Part shown: positions 25,775 through 34,634 of the stretch, in pieces
How positions within the stretch are numbered: position 1 is the first letter of the stretch
How the letters are laid out: each line of letters starts with the position of its first letter
Assembly (NCBI GenBank): GCA_947630475.1
Contig: CANRHR010000009.1
Coordinates: forward strand, 1 to 64,000
DNA from: an uncultured Clostridia bacterium
GTDB taxonomy: Bacteria > Bacillota > Clostridia > Lachnospirales > CAG-274
DNA: 64,000 nucleotides
Direction of reading: 5' to 3'
Notes under the pieces: model-generated
Database searches by the model: none
Seen by the model: the letters and a program-made list of their open reading frames with translations, nothing else
What the model was told of the DNA's origin: nothing
Program-made: the position numbers and the translations under genes

Positions 25775-26284
25775 CTACTTTCTTCTCATTTCTTCAAACC
25801 ATGCCCTTGTTTTGGGATCAAGATTATCTAAAAAGGTGTTATTCTTTATCGGCTTTAATTCCTCTATTTTTTCTTTTATTTTTCTTTGGGTAAGTTTTAC
25901 ATCCTCCAAAAGCTCTCTTGCCGAAACTCTGACTGCTCCGCCGCCCATAATTATTATCTGCTCAAGCCCGTCGGAGGTCGCCACCTTAACCCTGTAATTT
26001 TTGTTAAGAGTTTTTGTCGTTCTTTCTATGTAATTATCTGCGGTTTCCGCCTCTTTTGTATATACAACAAAAATATTGTCATAGCAAATAACGCTTCCTG
26101 TACCGCCCTTAACCTTGTGAGCATCAAAAACGACAATTATATTTATTTTTTTCACTCCCTGATAATTAGACAATATGTTTATCAGCTTATCTCTTGCCTC
26201 TTCAAGAGAAGACTGTGCCAATTTTTTAAGCTTGTCCCAACCAAATATTATATTATAACCGTCAACAAGCAAATATTCATCTAT
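25775..26284 (-). CDS. YacP-like NYN-domain RNase, probable AUA start
   Basis: About 169 residues, NYN/PIN-like nuclease fold: LLVDGYNIIFGW near the N terminus, VVFDAHKVKGG, VATSDGLEQ. YacP (Rae1) cleaves mRNA within the ribosome in Bacillus. The family start is (M)DEYLLVDGYN. Here that position is ATA 26284, six bases after GGAGGTG (26297-26291); the ATG at 26299 overlaps the binding site itself. I therefore place the start at ATA, while the ATG cannot be excluded. Lies between rlmB and sigH. Confidence 0.85.
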   Translation of the reverse strand: MDEYLLVDGYNIIFGWDKLKKLAQSSLEEARDKLINILSNYQGVKKINIIVVFDAHKVKGGTGSVICYDNIFVVYTKEAETADNYIERTTKTLNKNYRVKVATSDGLEQIIIMGGGAVRVSARELLEDVKLTQRKIKEKIEELKPIKNNTFLDNLDPKTRAWFEEMRRK

Positions 26285-26307
26285 AATGTTCACCTCCATT
26301 CGTATTT

Positions 26308-27093
26308 TTATGATCTTCTTTGTTTTATCGCCTCATACATAATAACTGCTGCGGCAACAGAAGCATTTAATGAAGATATTTTTCCATACATGGGAACCCT
26401 TAAAGAAAAATCGCATTTTTCTTTAACAAGTCGGCTTACTCCCTTGCCCTCGCTTCCTATCACAACTGCAAGAGGGCCTTTTAAGTCGGCTTTAAAATAA
26501 TCCTCGCCGTTCATATCGGCGCAGGCTATCCAAAGCCCTGCCTTTTTTAAATTTTCAATTGCTGACGCTATATTGCCGACTCTTGCAACAGGAACATATT
26601 CGGCAGCGCCTGCCGAAGCTTTAACGGCAGCAGCCGTAAGGCCTACCGCTCTCCTTTTCGGTATGATAACGCCATTTGCTCCGCAGGCATCCGCAGTTCT
26701 TATTACAGCGCCAAGATTATGAGGATCTGTTATTTCATCCAAAATAATAACAAACGGATCTTCGTTTTTCTCTTTTGCATTTGCCAAAATATCGTCAATA
26801 TCACAGTATTCATAAGCCGGACAAACGGCAATAACACCTTGGCAGTTATTGGAAAGGCTCATTCTTTCAAGCGCCGCCTTATCTATTTCATTAACAATAA
26901 TGCCCTTTTCGGCTGCCTTTGCGGCAATAACCTTAAGACTGCCTTCAATTTCGCCTTTTTTTAAAAATATTTTATCTATGGCTCTGCCGTTGTTTAATGC
27001 TTCTATAACAGAATTTCTGCCCTCAAGACGAAATTCTTTATCATACTCTGATTTTAATAAATCATCTTTTTTATTTTTATAGTTATTTTTCAA
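26308..27093 (-). CDS. rlmB: 23S rRNA (guanosine-2'-O)-methyltransferase RlmB
   Basis: 261 residues from TTG 27093, chosen because AGGAG lies seven bases upstream inside the end of mrnC (11-bp overlap). N-terminal L30-like substrate domain (LEGRNSVIEAL), then the SPOUT knot with ILDEITDPHNLGAVIRTADA, VIGSEGKGVSRL and SSLNASVAAAV. Methylates a guanosine in 23S rRNA. Confidence 0.95.
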   Translation of the reverse strand: MKNNYKNKKDDLLKSEYDKEFRLEGRNSVIEALNNGRAIDKIFLKKGEIEGSLKVIAAKAAEKGIIVNEIDKAALERMSLSNNCQGVIAVCPAYEYCDIDDILANAKEKNEDPFVIILDEITDPHNLGAVIRTADACGANGVIIPKRRAVGLTAAAVKASAGAAEYVPVARVGNIASAIENLKKAGLWIACADMNGEDYFKADLKGPLAVVIGSEGKGVSRLVKEKCDFSLRVPMYGKISSLNASVAAAVIMYEAIKQRRS

Positions 27094-27511
27094 TTCCGTT
27101 CTCCTCTGTACAAATTTTAAACAATTCAATTATTCTCTCATTTTTGCCGCATAAGTATAAATACCCAAAAAGAGCCTCAAGCCCCGTTGCATGTCTGTAA
27201 TCGATAACAGAGGCATTTTTTGCTTTTGAAAAGCTCTTTGCATTTCTTCCTCTTTTTAAAACCGAGCGTTCTTCTTCATTTGATGCCGACATAAGCTTAT
27301 CAAACATTTTAGCCTGATTTACAGCGCTTACATAATTCTTTGCTTCTTTATGAAGACGGTTAACGGGGCAGTTTGCTTTTTTTATTATCATTGTTCTTAC
27401 AAGCATATCAAAAACACTGTCGCCGATGTAGGCAAGCGTTAAGGGAGAATACTGATCGGGGTTTATTTTTTTATCAAAAGAATCGTTTATACATTCAAAA
27501 AAATTTTTCAT
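27083..27511 (-). CDS. mrnC: Mini-ribonuclease III
   Basis: 142 residues, RNase III catalytic domain without the dsRNA-binding domain: LTLAYIGDSVFDMLVR and the second acidic motif GLEALFGYLY. MrnC matures the ends of 23S rRNA. Between cysS and rlmB as in Bacillus subtilis. Confidence 0.95.
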   Translation of the reverse strand: MKNFFECINDSFDKKINPDQYSPLTLAYIGDSVFDMLVRTMIIKKANCPVNRLHKEAKNYVSAVNQAKMFDKLMSASNEEERSVLKRGRNAKSFSKAKNASVIDYRHATGLEALFGYLYLCGKNERIIELFKICTEENGIEK

Positions 27512-27517
27512 AGGTGT

Positions 27518-28918
27518 TTAACCTCTGCTCCAACGTACTCCTGACGGAGTATCTTCAAGTATAATTCCTCTTTGTTTAAGCTCATCTCTTATTTTGTCGG
27601 CTTTTGCCCAATCTTTATTTTTTCTTGCAAGCTGTCTTTCTTCAATCAGAGCTTCTATTTCCTGCGTTTCGGGGTCTGCCTGTACATCTGTAAATTTTAT
27701 ACCCAAAATATCGCAAAGGGATTCAAGCTCATTTAAAATACTTTCAACAAAAGCCTTTGAGCTGTTTTCATTTATGGTAACATTTGCAAATTTTACAATT
27801 TCAAAAACAGCCGTTACCGCATCGGCAGTATTAAAATCATCATCCATTGCAGTTTCAAACATAATCCTAAATTTATCGGAATTTAAAAGCAAAGTCTTTT
27901 CTTCTTCACTCATGTCTTTATTTTCAGCGTTTTTTAGTATAAAGCTTATGTTTTTATGGCAGTTTTTAATTCTGTCAAGTCCGTTTCCTGCGGCATAAAC
28001 AAGCTCTCTGCTAAAATTGATGGGGCTTCTGTAATGACCGCTTACAATAAAGAAGCGAATAACATCATATGCAACCTCAGAAACAATTTCTCTCAGTGTA
28101 AAGAAATTTCCCTTTGATTTTGACATTTTTTCATTGTCTATATTTATAAAGCCATTATGAAGCCAATATCTTGCAAACTGCTTTCCGTTTGCCGCCTCGC
28201 TTTGCGCAATTTCATTTTCGTGATGAGGAAAAATCAAATCTTCCCCTCCTGCATGAATATCTATGGTATCGCCCAAATATTTTTTTGCCATAACCGAACA
28301 TTCTATGTGCCAGCCCGGTCTTCCGTCGCCCCATGGTGATTTCCAAAAAGGCTCTCCCGGTTTTTTAGGTTTCCATAAAACAAAATCCATAGGATTTTTT
28401 TTATTTTCATCAACCTTTATTCTTGCCCCTGCCTCAAGCTCATCTATATTTTTTCCGGAAAGCTTTCCGTAATCTTTAAATGATTTTGTATCATAAAAAA
28501 CACTTCCGTCAACAACATAAGCGTTGCCTTTGTCAATAAGAGTTTGAATCATATCTATAATGCTGTCCATCTCTTGGGTAACTCTTGGGTTATATGTTGA
28601 TTTTTTAACATTAAGCCCTTCTGCATCTGTCAAAGCCTCTTTTATATATCTTTCGCTTATTGTGTTCATATCTGTATTTTCTTCGTTTGCTCTTTTTATT
28701 ATTTTATCATCAACATCTGTAAAGTTTTGAACATAAGTAACCTCATAGCCCTTATATTCCATATATCTTCTTATTGTATCAAAAATAACATATGGTCTCG
28801 CGTTTCCTATGTGAATATAATCATAAACGGTAGGCCCGCACACATACATTTTAATTTTATTTTCTTCTAACGGAACAAATTCTTCCTTTTGTTTTGTTAA
28901 AGTATTGTAAAGCTTCAT
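27518..28918 (-). CDS. cysS: cysteinyl-tRNA synthetase
   Basis: 466 residues, class I synthetase. HIGH-type motif YIHIGNARP, KMSKSKGN, zinc-ligand Cys in YVCGPTVYD, and a C-terminal DALR-like region (ARKNKDWAKADKIRDELKQRG). Charges tRNA-Cys. Six bp after cysE in one transcript controlled by the cysteine T-box. Confidence 0.97.
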   Translation of the reverse strand: MKLYNTLTKQKEEFVPLEENKIKMYVCGPTVYDYIHIGNARPYVIFDTIRRYMEYKGYEVTYVQNFTDVDDKIIKRANEENTDMNTISERYIKEALTDAEGLNVKKSTYNPRVTQEMDSIIDMIQTLIDKGNAYVVDGSVFYDTKSFKDYGKLSGKNIDELEAGARIKVDENKKNPMDFVLWKPKKPGEPFWKSPWGDGRPGWHIECSVMAKKYLGDTIDIHAGGEDLIFPHHENEIAQSEAANGKQFARYWLHNGFINIDNEKMSKSKGNFFTLREIVSEVAYDVIRFFIVSGHYRSPINFSRELVYAAGNGLDRIKNCHKNISFILKNAENKDMSEEEKTLLLNSDKFRIMFETAMDDDFNTADAVTAVFEIVKFANVTINENSSKAFVESILNELESLCDILGIKFTDVQADPETQEIEALIEERQLARKNKDWAKADKIRDELKQRGIILEDTPSGVRWSRG

Positions 28919-28924
28919 TTTATA

Positions 28925-29599
28925 TTAATCCTCCTTTGCTTTTGCCGCTTTTAGCTCTGCTATGGCATCTTCAAGCTCATATACTCTTTTTCTCAGCTCA
29001 TCAAATTCAATTTCGACAGGATCCGGTATTCTTATCTGATCAAGGCAATCGGCAGGATTATCTACATCACAATTTGCACAGCCGCCGTATCTTTTTACAG
29101 ATCTTGCAGGTATACCTACAACAGTGCAATTTGATTCAACATTTTTTAAAACTACCGAACCTGCTCCCACTTTAACATTGTCACCTATTTTTATAGGGCC
29201 TAAAACTTTGCTTCCCGAACCTATCAAAACATTATTGCCTATGGTAGGATGTCTTTTTCCCGTTTCCTTGCCGGTTCCTCCCAAAGTAACGCCTTGGTAT
29301 ATAATTACATTATCGCCAATTTCGCAAGTTTCTCCTATAACCACGCCCATACCATGGTCAATAAAAACACCGTTTCCTATAACGGCTCCGGGATGGATCT
29401 CAATTCCTGTAAGCCATCTGGAAAATTGAGAAATCAGCCTTGCGGCAAAAAACATTTTTTTAATGTATAATTTATGAGCTATTCTATGATTTAACAGCGC
29501 CCAAAAGCTTGGATATAAAATAACCTCTATTGTGCTGTGAAGGGCGGCATCCTTTTTTTTAATGGTTTTAATTTCGCTTTTAATACCCAAGTTGTTCAT
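28925..29599 (-). CDS. cysE: serine O-acetyltransferase
   Basis: 224 residues. Helical N-terminal domain ([21 protein letters not shown]) and a left-handed beta-helix of hexapeptides ([36 protein letters not shown]) ending in a Cys-bearing tail. Makes O-acetylserine for cysteine synthesis. The ATG at 29599 touches the AAAGG site directly; an in-frame TTG at 29590 has better spacing and may be the true start. First gene after the T-box leader. Confidence 0.95.
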   Translation of the reverse strand: MNNLGIKSEIKTIKKKDAALHSTIEVILYPSFWALLNHRIAHKLYIKKMFFAARLISQFSRWLTGIEIHPGAVIGNGVFIDHGMGVVIGETCEIGDNVIIYQGVTLGGTGKETGKRHPTIGNNVLIGSGSKVLGPIKIGDNVKVGAGSVVLKNVESNCTVVGIPARSVKRYGGCANCDVDNPADCLDQIRIPDPVEIEFDELRKRVYELEDAIAELKAAKAKED

Positions 29600-29614
29600 C
29601 CTTTCAAAATGGAT

Positions 29615-30053
29615 AAAAAAACTTCATCTCAATTTAGAGACGAAGTTTTATCCGTGGTTCCACTCTAATTAGGAGAAATCTCCCTCTTTATCGGCTTTAA
29701 CGCAGCCAAAACGCAGCAAACTACTAAAATTCATCCGCCGAGCTTAGAAATGCACTTCATAATCCATTTGCAGTAAAGACGATTTCAGCATTGATAATAT
29801 CAATTTACATATTCTCGAAAAAGCCCAGCCGGACTTTTTCGATAGCAAACAGAGGTATAAAAGGTTCGTTCCTGCGGGCTAAAGCCCTTGAAACTTGCCT
29901 TTTTCCTCGGCGGAAATAAATTCCGCCTGCGGATTTAAAGTCTGCGACGCTTTAAGTATATCAAAAAAACAAATTTTTTGATATACTGACATTGATAACA
30001 TCAATTCGTCTTTTCTCTGTAAAGAAATGGAAAATTACTCTTTTCCTCATCGC
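29615..30053 (-). promoter_or_regulatory. T-box riboswitch, cysteine specifier, with a repeat inserted in stem I
   Basis: Minus-strand leader of cysE-cysS. Stem I starts GCGATGAGG at 30053 with the AGAGTA motif; the lower helix CCATTT/AAATGG and upper helix AAAGACGA/TCGTCTTT can be paired by eye. The specifier loop holds TGC (29752-29754), a Cys codon. The T-box sequence AGAGTGGAACCACGG is at 29652-29666, followed by the terminator hairpin (29620-29630 with 29637-29647) and a T-run. The apical part of stem I is interrupted by about 184 bp of repeat family B between 29806 and 29989. Confidence 0.9.
29789..30006 (-). repeat. structured repeat family B, copy 2, flanked by 17-bp direct repeats
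   Basis: Core 29813-29953 is the reverse complement counterpart of the copy at 19372-19520. Direct repeats CATTGATAATATCAATT (29789-29805) and CATTGATAACATCAATT (29990-30006), one mismatch, flank the insert. Internal hairpins include GGACTTTTTCGA with its partner, GGGCTAAAGCCC, GGCGGAA/TTCCGCC and an AT-rich perfect 14-bp hairpin at 29955-29987. Confidence 0.75.
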
Positions 30054-30262
30054 TTTTATACTATTATATAGCTTAAACTTTATTTTTGCATATGTCAATA
30101 GAATAGAAATTTTTTATAAATTCTTTGTTTAATTTGTTAAATTTGCCTTAAAGTAAATATCTTATATTGATTTAGCTGAATTTTTAATGATTGCGCTTTT
30201 TTTGCATTTCAAAATGTGATAATATACTTATAAACAGATTCGATTTATTAAGGAGGCAAGCT

Positions 30263-32839
30263 ATGGCAGCATTTGAAAGAATATTATCCGGCATACCCGA
30301 TATGGATATAACGCTTGACAACATAAGGCTTGGCGACAACGTAGTATGGCAGGTTACAAATTTAGATGAATTTAAAGTTTTTCTTAAGCCATATGTAAAT
30401 CAGGCTATTAAAGACAAAAGAAACATAGTTTATATAAGATTCGCTTCTCATGAGGCTCTTCTTGAAGAACAAGACGGTCTTAAAATCATACATATTGAGC
30501 TTTCTCACAGATTTGAAACCTTTACCGTTGAAATACATCATCTTATTGAAGAACAAGGGCGTGACGCTTTTTATGTTTTTGATTGTCTTTCGGAGCTTCA
30601 GACGGCATGGTCAACAGATTTAATGATGGGCAACTTTTTTAAAGTAACCTGTCCATTTTTGTTTAAAATGGATACCGTTGCATATTTTCCTTTGATAAGA
30701 GGAAAACATTCCTTTAAAGCTATCGCAAATATAAGAGATACCTCTCAGCTTCTTCTTGATGTATACTCAGACTCAAGCTGCATATATTTGCGTCCTCTTA
30801 AGGTATGGAACAGATATTCCGAGTCAATGTTTCTTCCCCATTGCTACAACAAAGCTGGCAATACTCTTAAACCTCTGACAGACGGCGTTAAAATAAGCCG
30901 ATTTTATCAGCTTATGAATATTGAACAGTCCTCAAGCGACAATCTAAATATTGACAGTTGGGACAGATTTTTTTCTTCAACAGAGCAAAATTTCAGACAA
31001 GGCTTTGATGTCAGCGAACAATGCGGCAGAATATGCAATATTATGATGTCAAGAGATGAAAAAATACGAAAATTAATAAAAGCCAATTTTACGCCTGAGG
31101 ATTATTTTCAGGTAAGAAGCCGCATGATAGGCACAGGAATGATAGGCGGAAAAGCCTGTGGAATGCTTTTGGCAAGAAAATTAATTGAAAATAAAAATCC
31201 AAATTTATATAAAAAATTAGAGCCTCATGATTCTTATTACATAGGCTCAGATGTTTTTTACTCTTACATAGTATATAATAACTATTGGGATATAAGGGTA
31301 AGACAAAGAACCAAAGAAGAATATTTCAGCCTTGCCGATGAATTTGCCAAAGCGCTTAGAAGCGGCAAATTCTCGGATACTCAAAGGGAAGAATTTTGCC
31401 GTATGCTGGATTATTACGGACAAAATCCTATAATAGTGCGTTCAAGCAGTATCCTTGAAGACGGCTTTGGAAATGCCTTTGCCGGAAAATATGAATCGGT
31501 TTTCTGCATAAATAAAGGAAGCCTTGAACAAAGACTTGAAGAATTTGAAACTGCCGTAAGGACAGTTTATGCCAGCTCTATGAGCAAATCCGCTCTTGAT
31601 TATCGTTTAAGAAGAGGCCTTGAAAGCAGAGATGAACAAATGGCTCTTCTTGTACAAAGGGTTTCGGGTTCACGCTATAAAGATTTATTTATGCCCTGCG
31701 CCGCAGGTGTCGGCTATTCTTACAGCCCCTATCGTTTTTCCGATAAAACAGATCCCAATATGGGTATGCTCCGTCTTGTAATGGGGCTTGGCACAGCAGC
31801 GGTAGATCGTACGGAGGGTTCTTATCCGCGGCTTATAAATCTTGATAAGCCAAAAATGACTCCGCCTTCAAACGGTAAAGATAAAAATCGTTTTTCTCAG
31901 CGAAAAATAGATCTTATAAATTTAAGCTCAGCCTCATTAGAAAGCAAAGAAACATCTTGGCTTGAGAACAAAATTCCTGCTTATTTAAAAAAAGCTTTGC
32001 TTGAGCATGATTATGAAGCCGAGAGATTTTTTTCCGAAATGGGTAAAAAAAGAGATATTTTTTATATATCATGCCATGGCTTAGTTAATAATTCCGAACT
32101 TATGAATGATATGAAAGATATGATGCTTCTTATTCAGCAGCAGTACCAATATCCCGTTGATATAGAATACACAATAAACTTATCCGAAAATGGAGATTAT
32201 GTAATAAATCTTCTTCAATGCAGACCTCTTCAAGTGGCTGATGATAAAAAAGAAATTAAAATACCCGAAATTTCAGATAAAGAAAAAATATTTTTGGAAT
32301 GTCACAATGCTTCGATGGGATTATCTGAAGCAATAAAAATGGATTATATTGTTATGGTAAATCCTGTAGAATATTACAATATGAAATATAACGATAAATA
32401 TAAAATTGCAAAAATTCTGGGAGAGCTTAATTGGCATTTTAGAAGCGCCGGCAAGCATCTTATGCTTTTGGTTCCCGGAAGAATCTGCACTTCATCGCCT
32501 GAATTGGGCGTCCCCACGGCATTTTCCGAAATAAGCAGCTTTGATATGATCTGTGAGATATCTGAAAGCAGAGTTGGATATATGCCGGAGCTTTCCTACG
32601 GAAGCCATATCTTTCAAGACATGGTTGAAGGAAAAATTTTATACTCGGCAGTTTTTGAAAACGAAAAAACACCTATATTTAAACCAGAAAAAATTACGAA
32701 TCTTCAAAACATCATAACAAAATACAGCTCTATGGGAGATGAGCTTAAAAACATTATAGGTCTTTATAATGTATCGGAAAAAGATTGTTTTGTATACCAT
32801 GATATGAAAGCGGAGCATTTGCTTTGCATAATAGGATAA
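30263..32839 (+). CDS. PEP/pyruvate-binding (PPDK N-terminal-like) protein
   Basis: 858 residues from ATG 30263 (AAGGAGG upstream; codons before it lack a site). Residues 1-about 260 form a domain I do not recognise, with a Walker-B-like YVFDCL. Residues about 315-665 are the ATP-grasp domain of PEP synthase/pyruvate phosphate dikinase: GTGMIGGKACGML, VRSSSILEDGFGNAFAGKYESVF, LGTAAVDRT, INLLQCRPLQ. The end carries PGRICTSSPELGVPTAFSEI and GSHIFQDMVEG. The phosphohistidine and TIM-barrel domains of true PEP synthase are missing, so it is not a complete dikinase. Single gene; function unknown. Confidence 0.82.
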   Translation: MAAFERILSGIPDMDITLDNIRLGDNVVWQVTNLDEFKVFLKPYVNQAIKDKRNIVYIRFASHEALLEEQDGLKIIHIELSHRFETFTVEIHHLIEEQGRDAFYVFDCLSELQTAWSTDLMMGNFFKVTCPFLFKMDTVAYFPLIRGKHSFKAIANIRDTSQLLLDVYSDSSCIYLRPLKVWNRYSESMFLPHCYNKAGNTLKPLTDGVKISRFYQLMNIEQSSSDNLNIDSWDRFFSSTEQNFRQGFDVSEQCGRICNIMMSRDEKIRKLIKANFTPEDYFQVRSRMIGTGMIGGKACGMLLARKLIENKNPNLYKKLEPHDSYYIGSDVFYSYIVYNNYWDIRVRQRTKEEYFSLADEFAKALRSGKFSDTQREEFCRMLDYYGQNPIIVRSSSILEDGFGNAFAGKYESVFCINKGSLEQRLEEFETAVRTVYASSMSKSALDYRLRRGLESRDEQMALLVQRVSGSRYKDLFMPCAAGVGYSYSPYRFSDKTDPNMGMLRLVMGLGTAAVDRTEGSYPRLINLDKPKMTPPSNGKDKNRFSQRKIDLINLSSASLESKETSWLENKIPAYLKKALLEHDYEAERFFSEMGKKRDIFYISCHGLVNNSELMNDMKDMMLLIQQQYQYPVDIEYTINLSENGDYVINLLQCRPLQVADDKKEIKIPEISDKEKIFLECHNASMGLSEAIKMDYIVMVNPVEYYNMKYNDKYKIAKILGELNWHFRSAGKHLMLLVPGRICTSSPELGVPTAFSEISSFDMICEISESRVGYMPELSYGSHIFQDMVEGKILYSAVFENEKTPIFKPEKITNLQNIITKYSSMGDELKNIIGLYNVSEKDCFVYHDMKAEHLLCIIG

Positions 32840-32867
32840 TGTTTAACTATAATTTAGGCTTTATTTA

Positions 32868-32901
32868 CAGTAAAAACACCGCTTAAGCGGTGTTTTTACT
32901 G
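32868..32901. terminator. bidirectional terminator
   Basis: A perfect 17-bp palindrome of arms (ACAGTAAAAACACCGCT and its complement) with internal A and T runs. Ends the PEP/pyruvate-binding protein gene and overlaps the 3' end of the convergent gene at 32896. Confidence 0.85.
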
Positions 32902-33351
32902 TTTGCTGTTTTTTTCATATTGTTCAAGTATATAACTCTTGTTTGCTTTTAATGCTTTTATGTTGGGAGATAATCCGTTTAAAACTGAAGGTGCAAAAAT
33001 TTGTCTGTTTCTTTCTTCTTTTACCCTTATTTTAACATCGATATCCACAACCAATCTTATCTTTTCCTGAAGCTTTAATATTCTTTCTCTGTAAAGCTTT
33101 CTGTTTTTATTAAGCATACCGTTAAAAGATTCGAATGTAGATATAAAAACTGTGTCTATTTTAAGTATTTCATCAATAAGCTTTTGCTTTTCTTCTGCGG
33201 CTGAGCTTAAATATTCCTGTCTTTGTTCCCCCTCAAGGGTTTTAACAAAAAGCTGCTGATTTTCCGTTATATTATATATTTGATTAAGGAGCTTTATTTT
33301 TTTATCTACAGATCTTTCTAAAATATCAAGCTTTACTTCAATTTCATTCAT
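32896..33351 (-). CDS. hypothetical coiled-coil protein (FlgN-like in size and composition)
   Basis: 151 residues from ATG 33351 (AAGGAGG eight bases upstream; a GTG at 33360 is in the site). Almost wholly alpha-helical, rich in K/E/I/L heptads, no Cys, no signal or membrane segment. In length and pattern it recalls FlgN/FliT-type flagellar chaperones, but no flagellar gene is nearby, so this is only a resemblance. Confidence 0.6.
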   Translation of the reverse strand: MNEIEVKLDILERSVDKKIKLLNQIYNITENQQLFVKTLEGEQRQEYLSSAAEEKQKLIDEILKIDTVFISTFESFNGMLNKNRKLYRERILKLQEKIRLVVDIDVKIRVKEERNRQIFAPSVLNGLSPNIKALKANKSYILEQYEKNSKQ

Positions 33352-33399
33352 TTTATGCACCTCCTTAATAAAAAATGCTGCGCTTGCTGCGTACTAATA

Positions 33400-34242
33400 T
33401 TAAAAGAAAGAATTTAGCGCAAAATATAAAATAACCAATATGCCAAGAATAATTCTGTAATAACCAAAAACCTTAAAATTATTTTTTTTGATATAAGTCA
33501 TCAAAAACTTAATTGCAAATATTGAAACAAAAAAGCTGACCGCAAGGCCTGTAATCATAATTATACTCTCATTGCCACCAAAGGCAAAGCCAAACTTCAT
33601 AACATATTTAACAAGTTTTAAAAGGCTTGCTCCAAACATAATGGGTATTGCCAAAAAAAATGTATATTCTGCGGCAACAAATCTTGAACAGCCTATAAGA
33701 ATACCGCCTAATATTGTTGCGCCCGATCTCGATGTTCCGGGTATCAATGACAAAACCTGAAAACATCCTATAGCAGCCGCTGTCTTATATGTAAGGCTAT
33801 TAAGGCTGTTAATTTTGGGATTTTTGCCCTTATTGTAATTTTCAACAACTATAAAAAGAATACCATAAACAATGAGTGTTATCGCAACAACCAAATAATT
33901 ATTAAATTTTTGTTCTATAAAATCATCAAATAAAAAGCCTATAACAGCCGCCGGAATACAACCGACTATAACCTTAAGCCATAAATCAACGGTTTCTTTT
34001 TTTTCTTTTATGCTTTTTTTTGGAGAAAACGGATTAAGCTTATGAAAATAAAGCAATACAACAGCCATAATAGCGCCAAGCTGTATTATAACAAAAAACA
34101 TATTTTTAAAGCTCTCGTCAACATTAAGCTTAATAAATTCATCAACCAAAATCATATGTCCCGTACTGCTTATAGGCAGCCATTCCGTAATACCCTCAAC
34201 AATGCCTAGAATAAAAGCCTTTATAATTTCAAATAAAATCAT
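33400..34242 (-). CDS. uppP: undecaprenyl-diphosphatase (BacA/UppP)
   Basis: 280 residues from ATG 34242 (GGAGG upstream). Polytopic membrane protein with the catalytic Glu-rich motif [21 protein letters not shown] and the second motif [10 protein letters not shown]. Recycles the C55 lipid carrier of cell wall synthesis and gives some bacitracin resistance. Single gene between the coiled-coil protein and ylmC-like genes. Confidence 0.95.
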   Translation of the reverse strand: MILFEIIKAFILGIVEGITEWLPISSTGHMILVDEFIKLNVDESFKNMFFVIIQLGAIMAVVLLYFHKLNPFSPKKSIKEKKETVDLWLKVIVGCIPAAVIGFLFDDFIEQKFNNYLVVAITLIVYGILFIVVENYNKGKNPKINSLNSLTYKTAAAIGCFQVLSLIPGTSRSGATILGGILIGCSRFVAAEYTFFLAIPIMFGASLLKLVKYVMKFGFAFGGNESIIMITGLAVSFFVSIFAIKFLMTYIKKNNFKVFGYYRIILGILVILYFALNSFF

Positions 34243-34305
34243 TTTTACCTCCAATTTATCAGAGCATATCATTTTCTGATTGTGCTTATAAAATTTTCCG
34301 CCTTT

Positions 34306-34581
34306 TTATCTTTTATCCGGCTTTTCTGTAATAAAATTTTCACAAACCTCAACCAAAATAATATCATCGCCTATTCTTTTGATATTTTCCCAGCATATAA
34401 CATATTCTCTGTCACAGCCGAAAATTCCCCAAATCCTGCCCGGGGCTGCAATAATTATCTTTAAAATGCGTCCGCAGGCAATATCAAACTCAATATCACT
34501 GACAAAACCAAGCCGACGCCCATCGGCAATATTTATAACCTCCTTTTGTTTAAAATCAAAAAGCCTTAATCCACATTCCAT
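34306..34581 (-). CDS. YlmC/YmxH-family PRC-barrel sporulation protein
   Basis: 91 residues. PRC-barrel-like fold with LFDFKQKEVINIADGRRLGFVSD and the C-terminal WENIKRIGDDIILVE block typical of the YlmC/YmxH family. Members are linked to sporulation in Bacillus and Clostridia; the molecular role is unknown. Confidence 0.85.
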   Translation of the reverse strand: MECGLRLFDFKQKEVINIADGRRLGFVSDIEFDIACGRILKIIIAAPGRIWGIFGCDREYVICWENIKRIGDDIILVEVCENFITEKPDKR

Positions 34582-34634
34582 AATGTCACCCTATATTTTT
34601 TATTATTATATGGATAAGGCTTTTTTTATATTTC

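Noticed and set aside
25886-26500. 204-codon ORF antisense to yacP and rlmB
   Set aside because: Spans two conserved genes on the other strand and has no start signal.
33366-33395. short match to family A (CTGCGCTTGCTGCGTACTAATA)
   Set aside because: Only about 20 bases and no paired arms; too weak to list as a copy.
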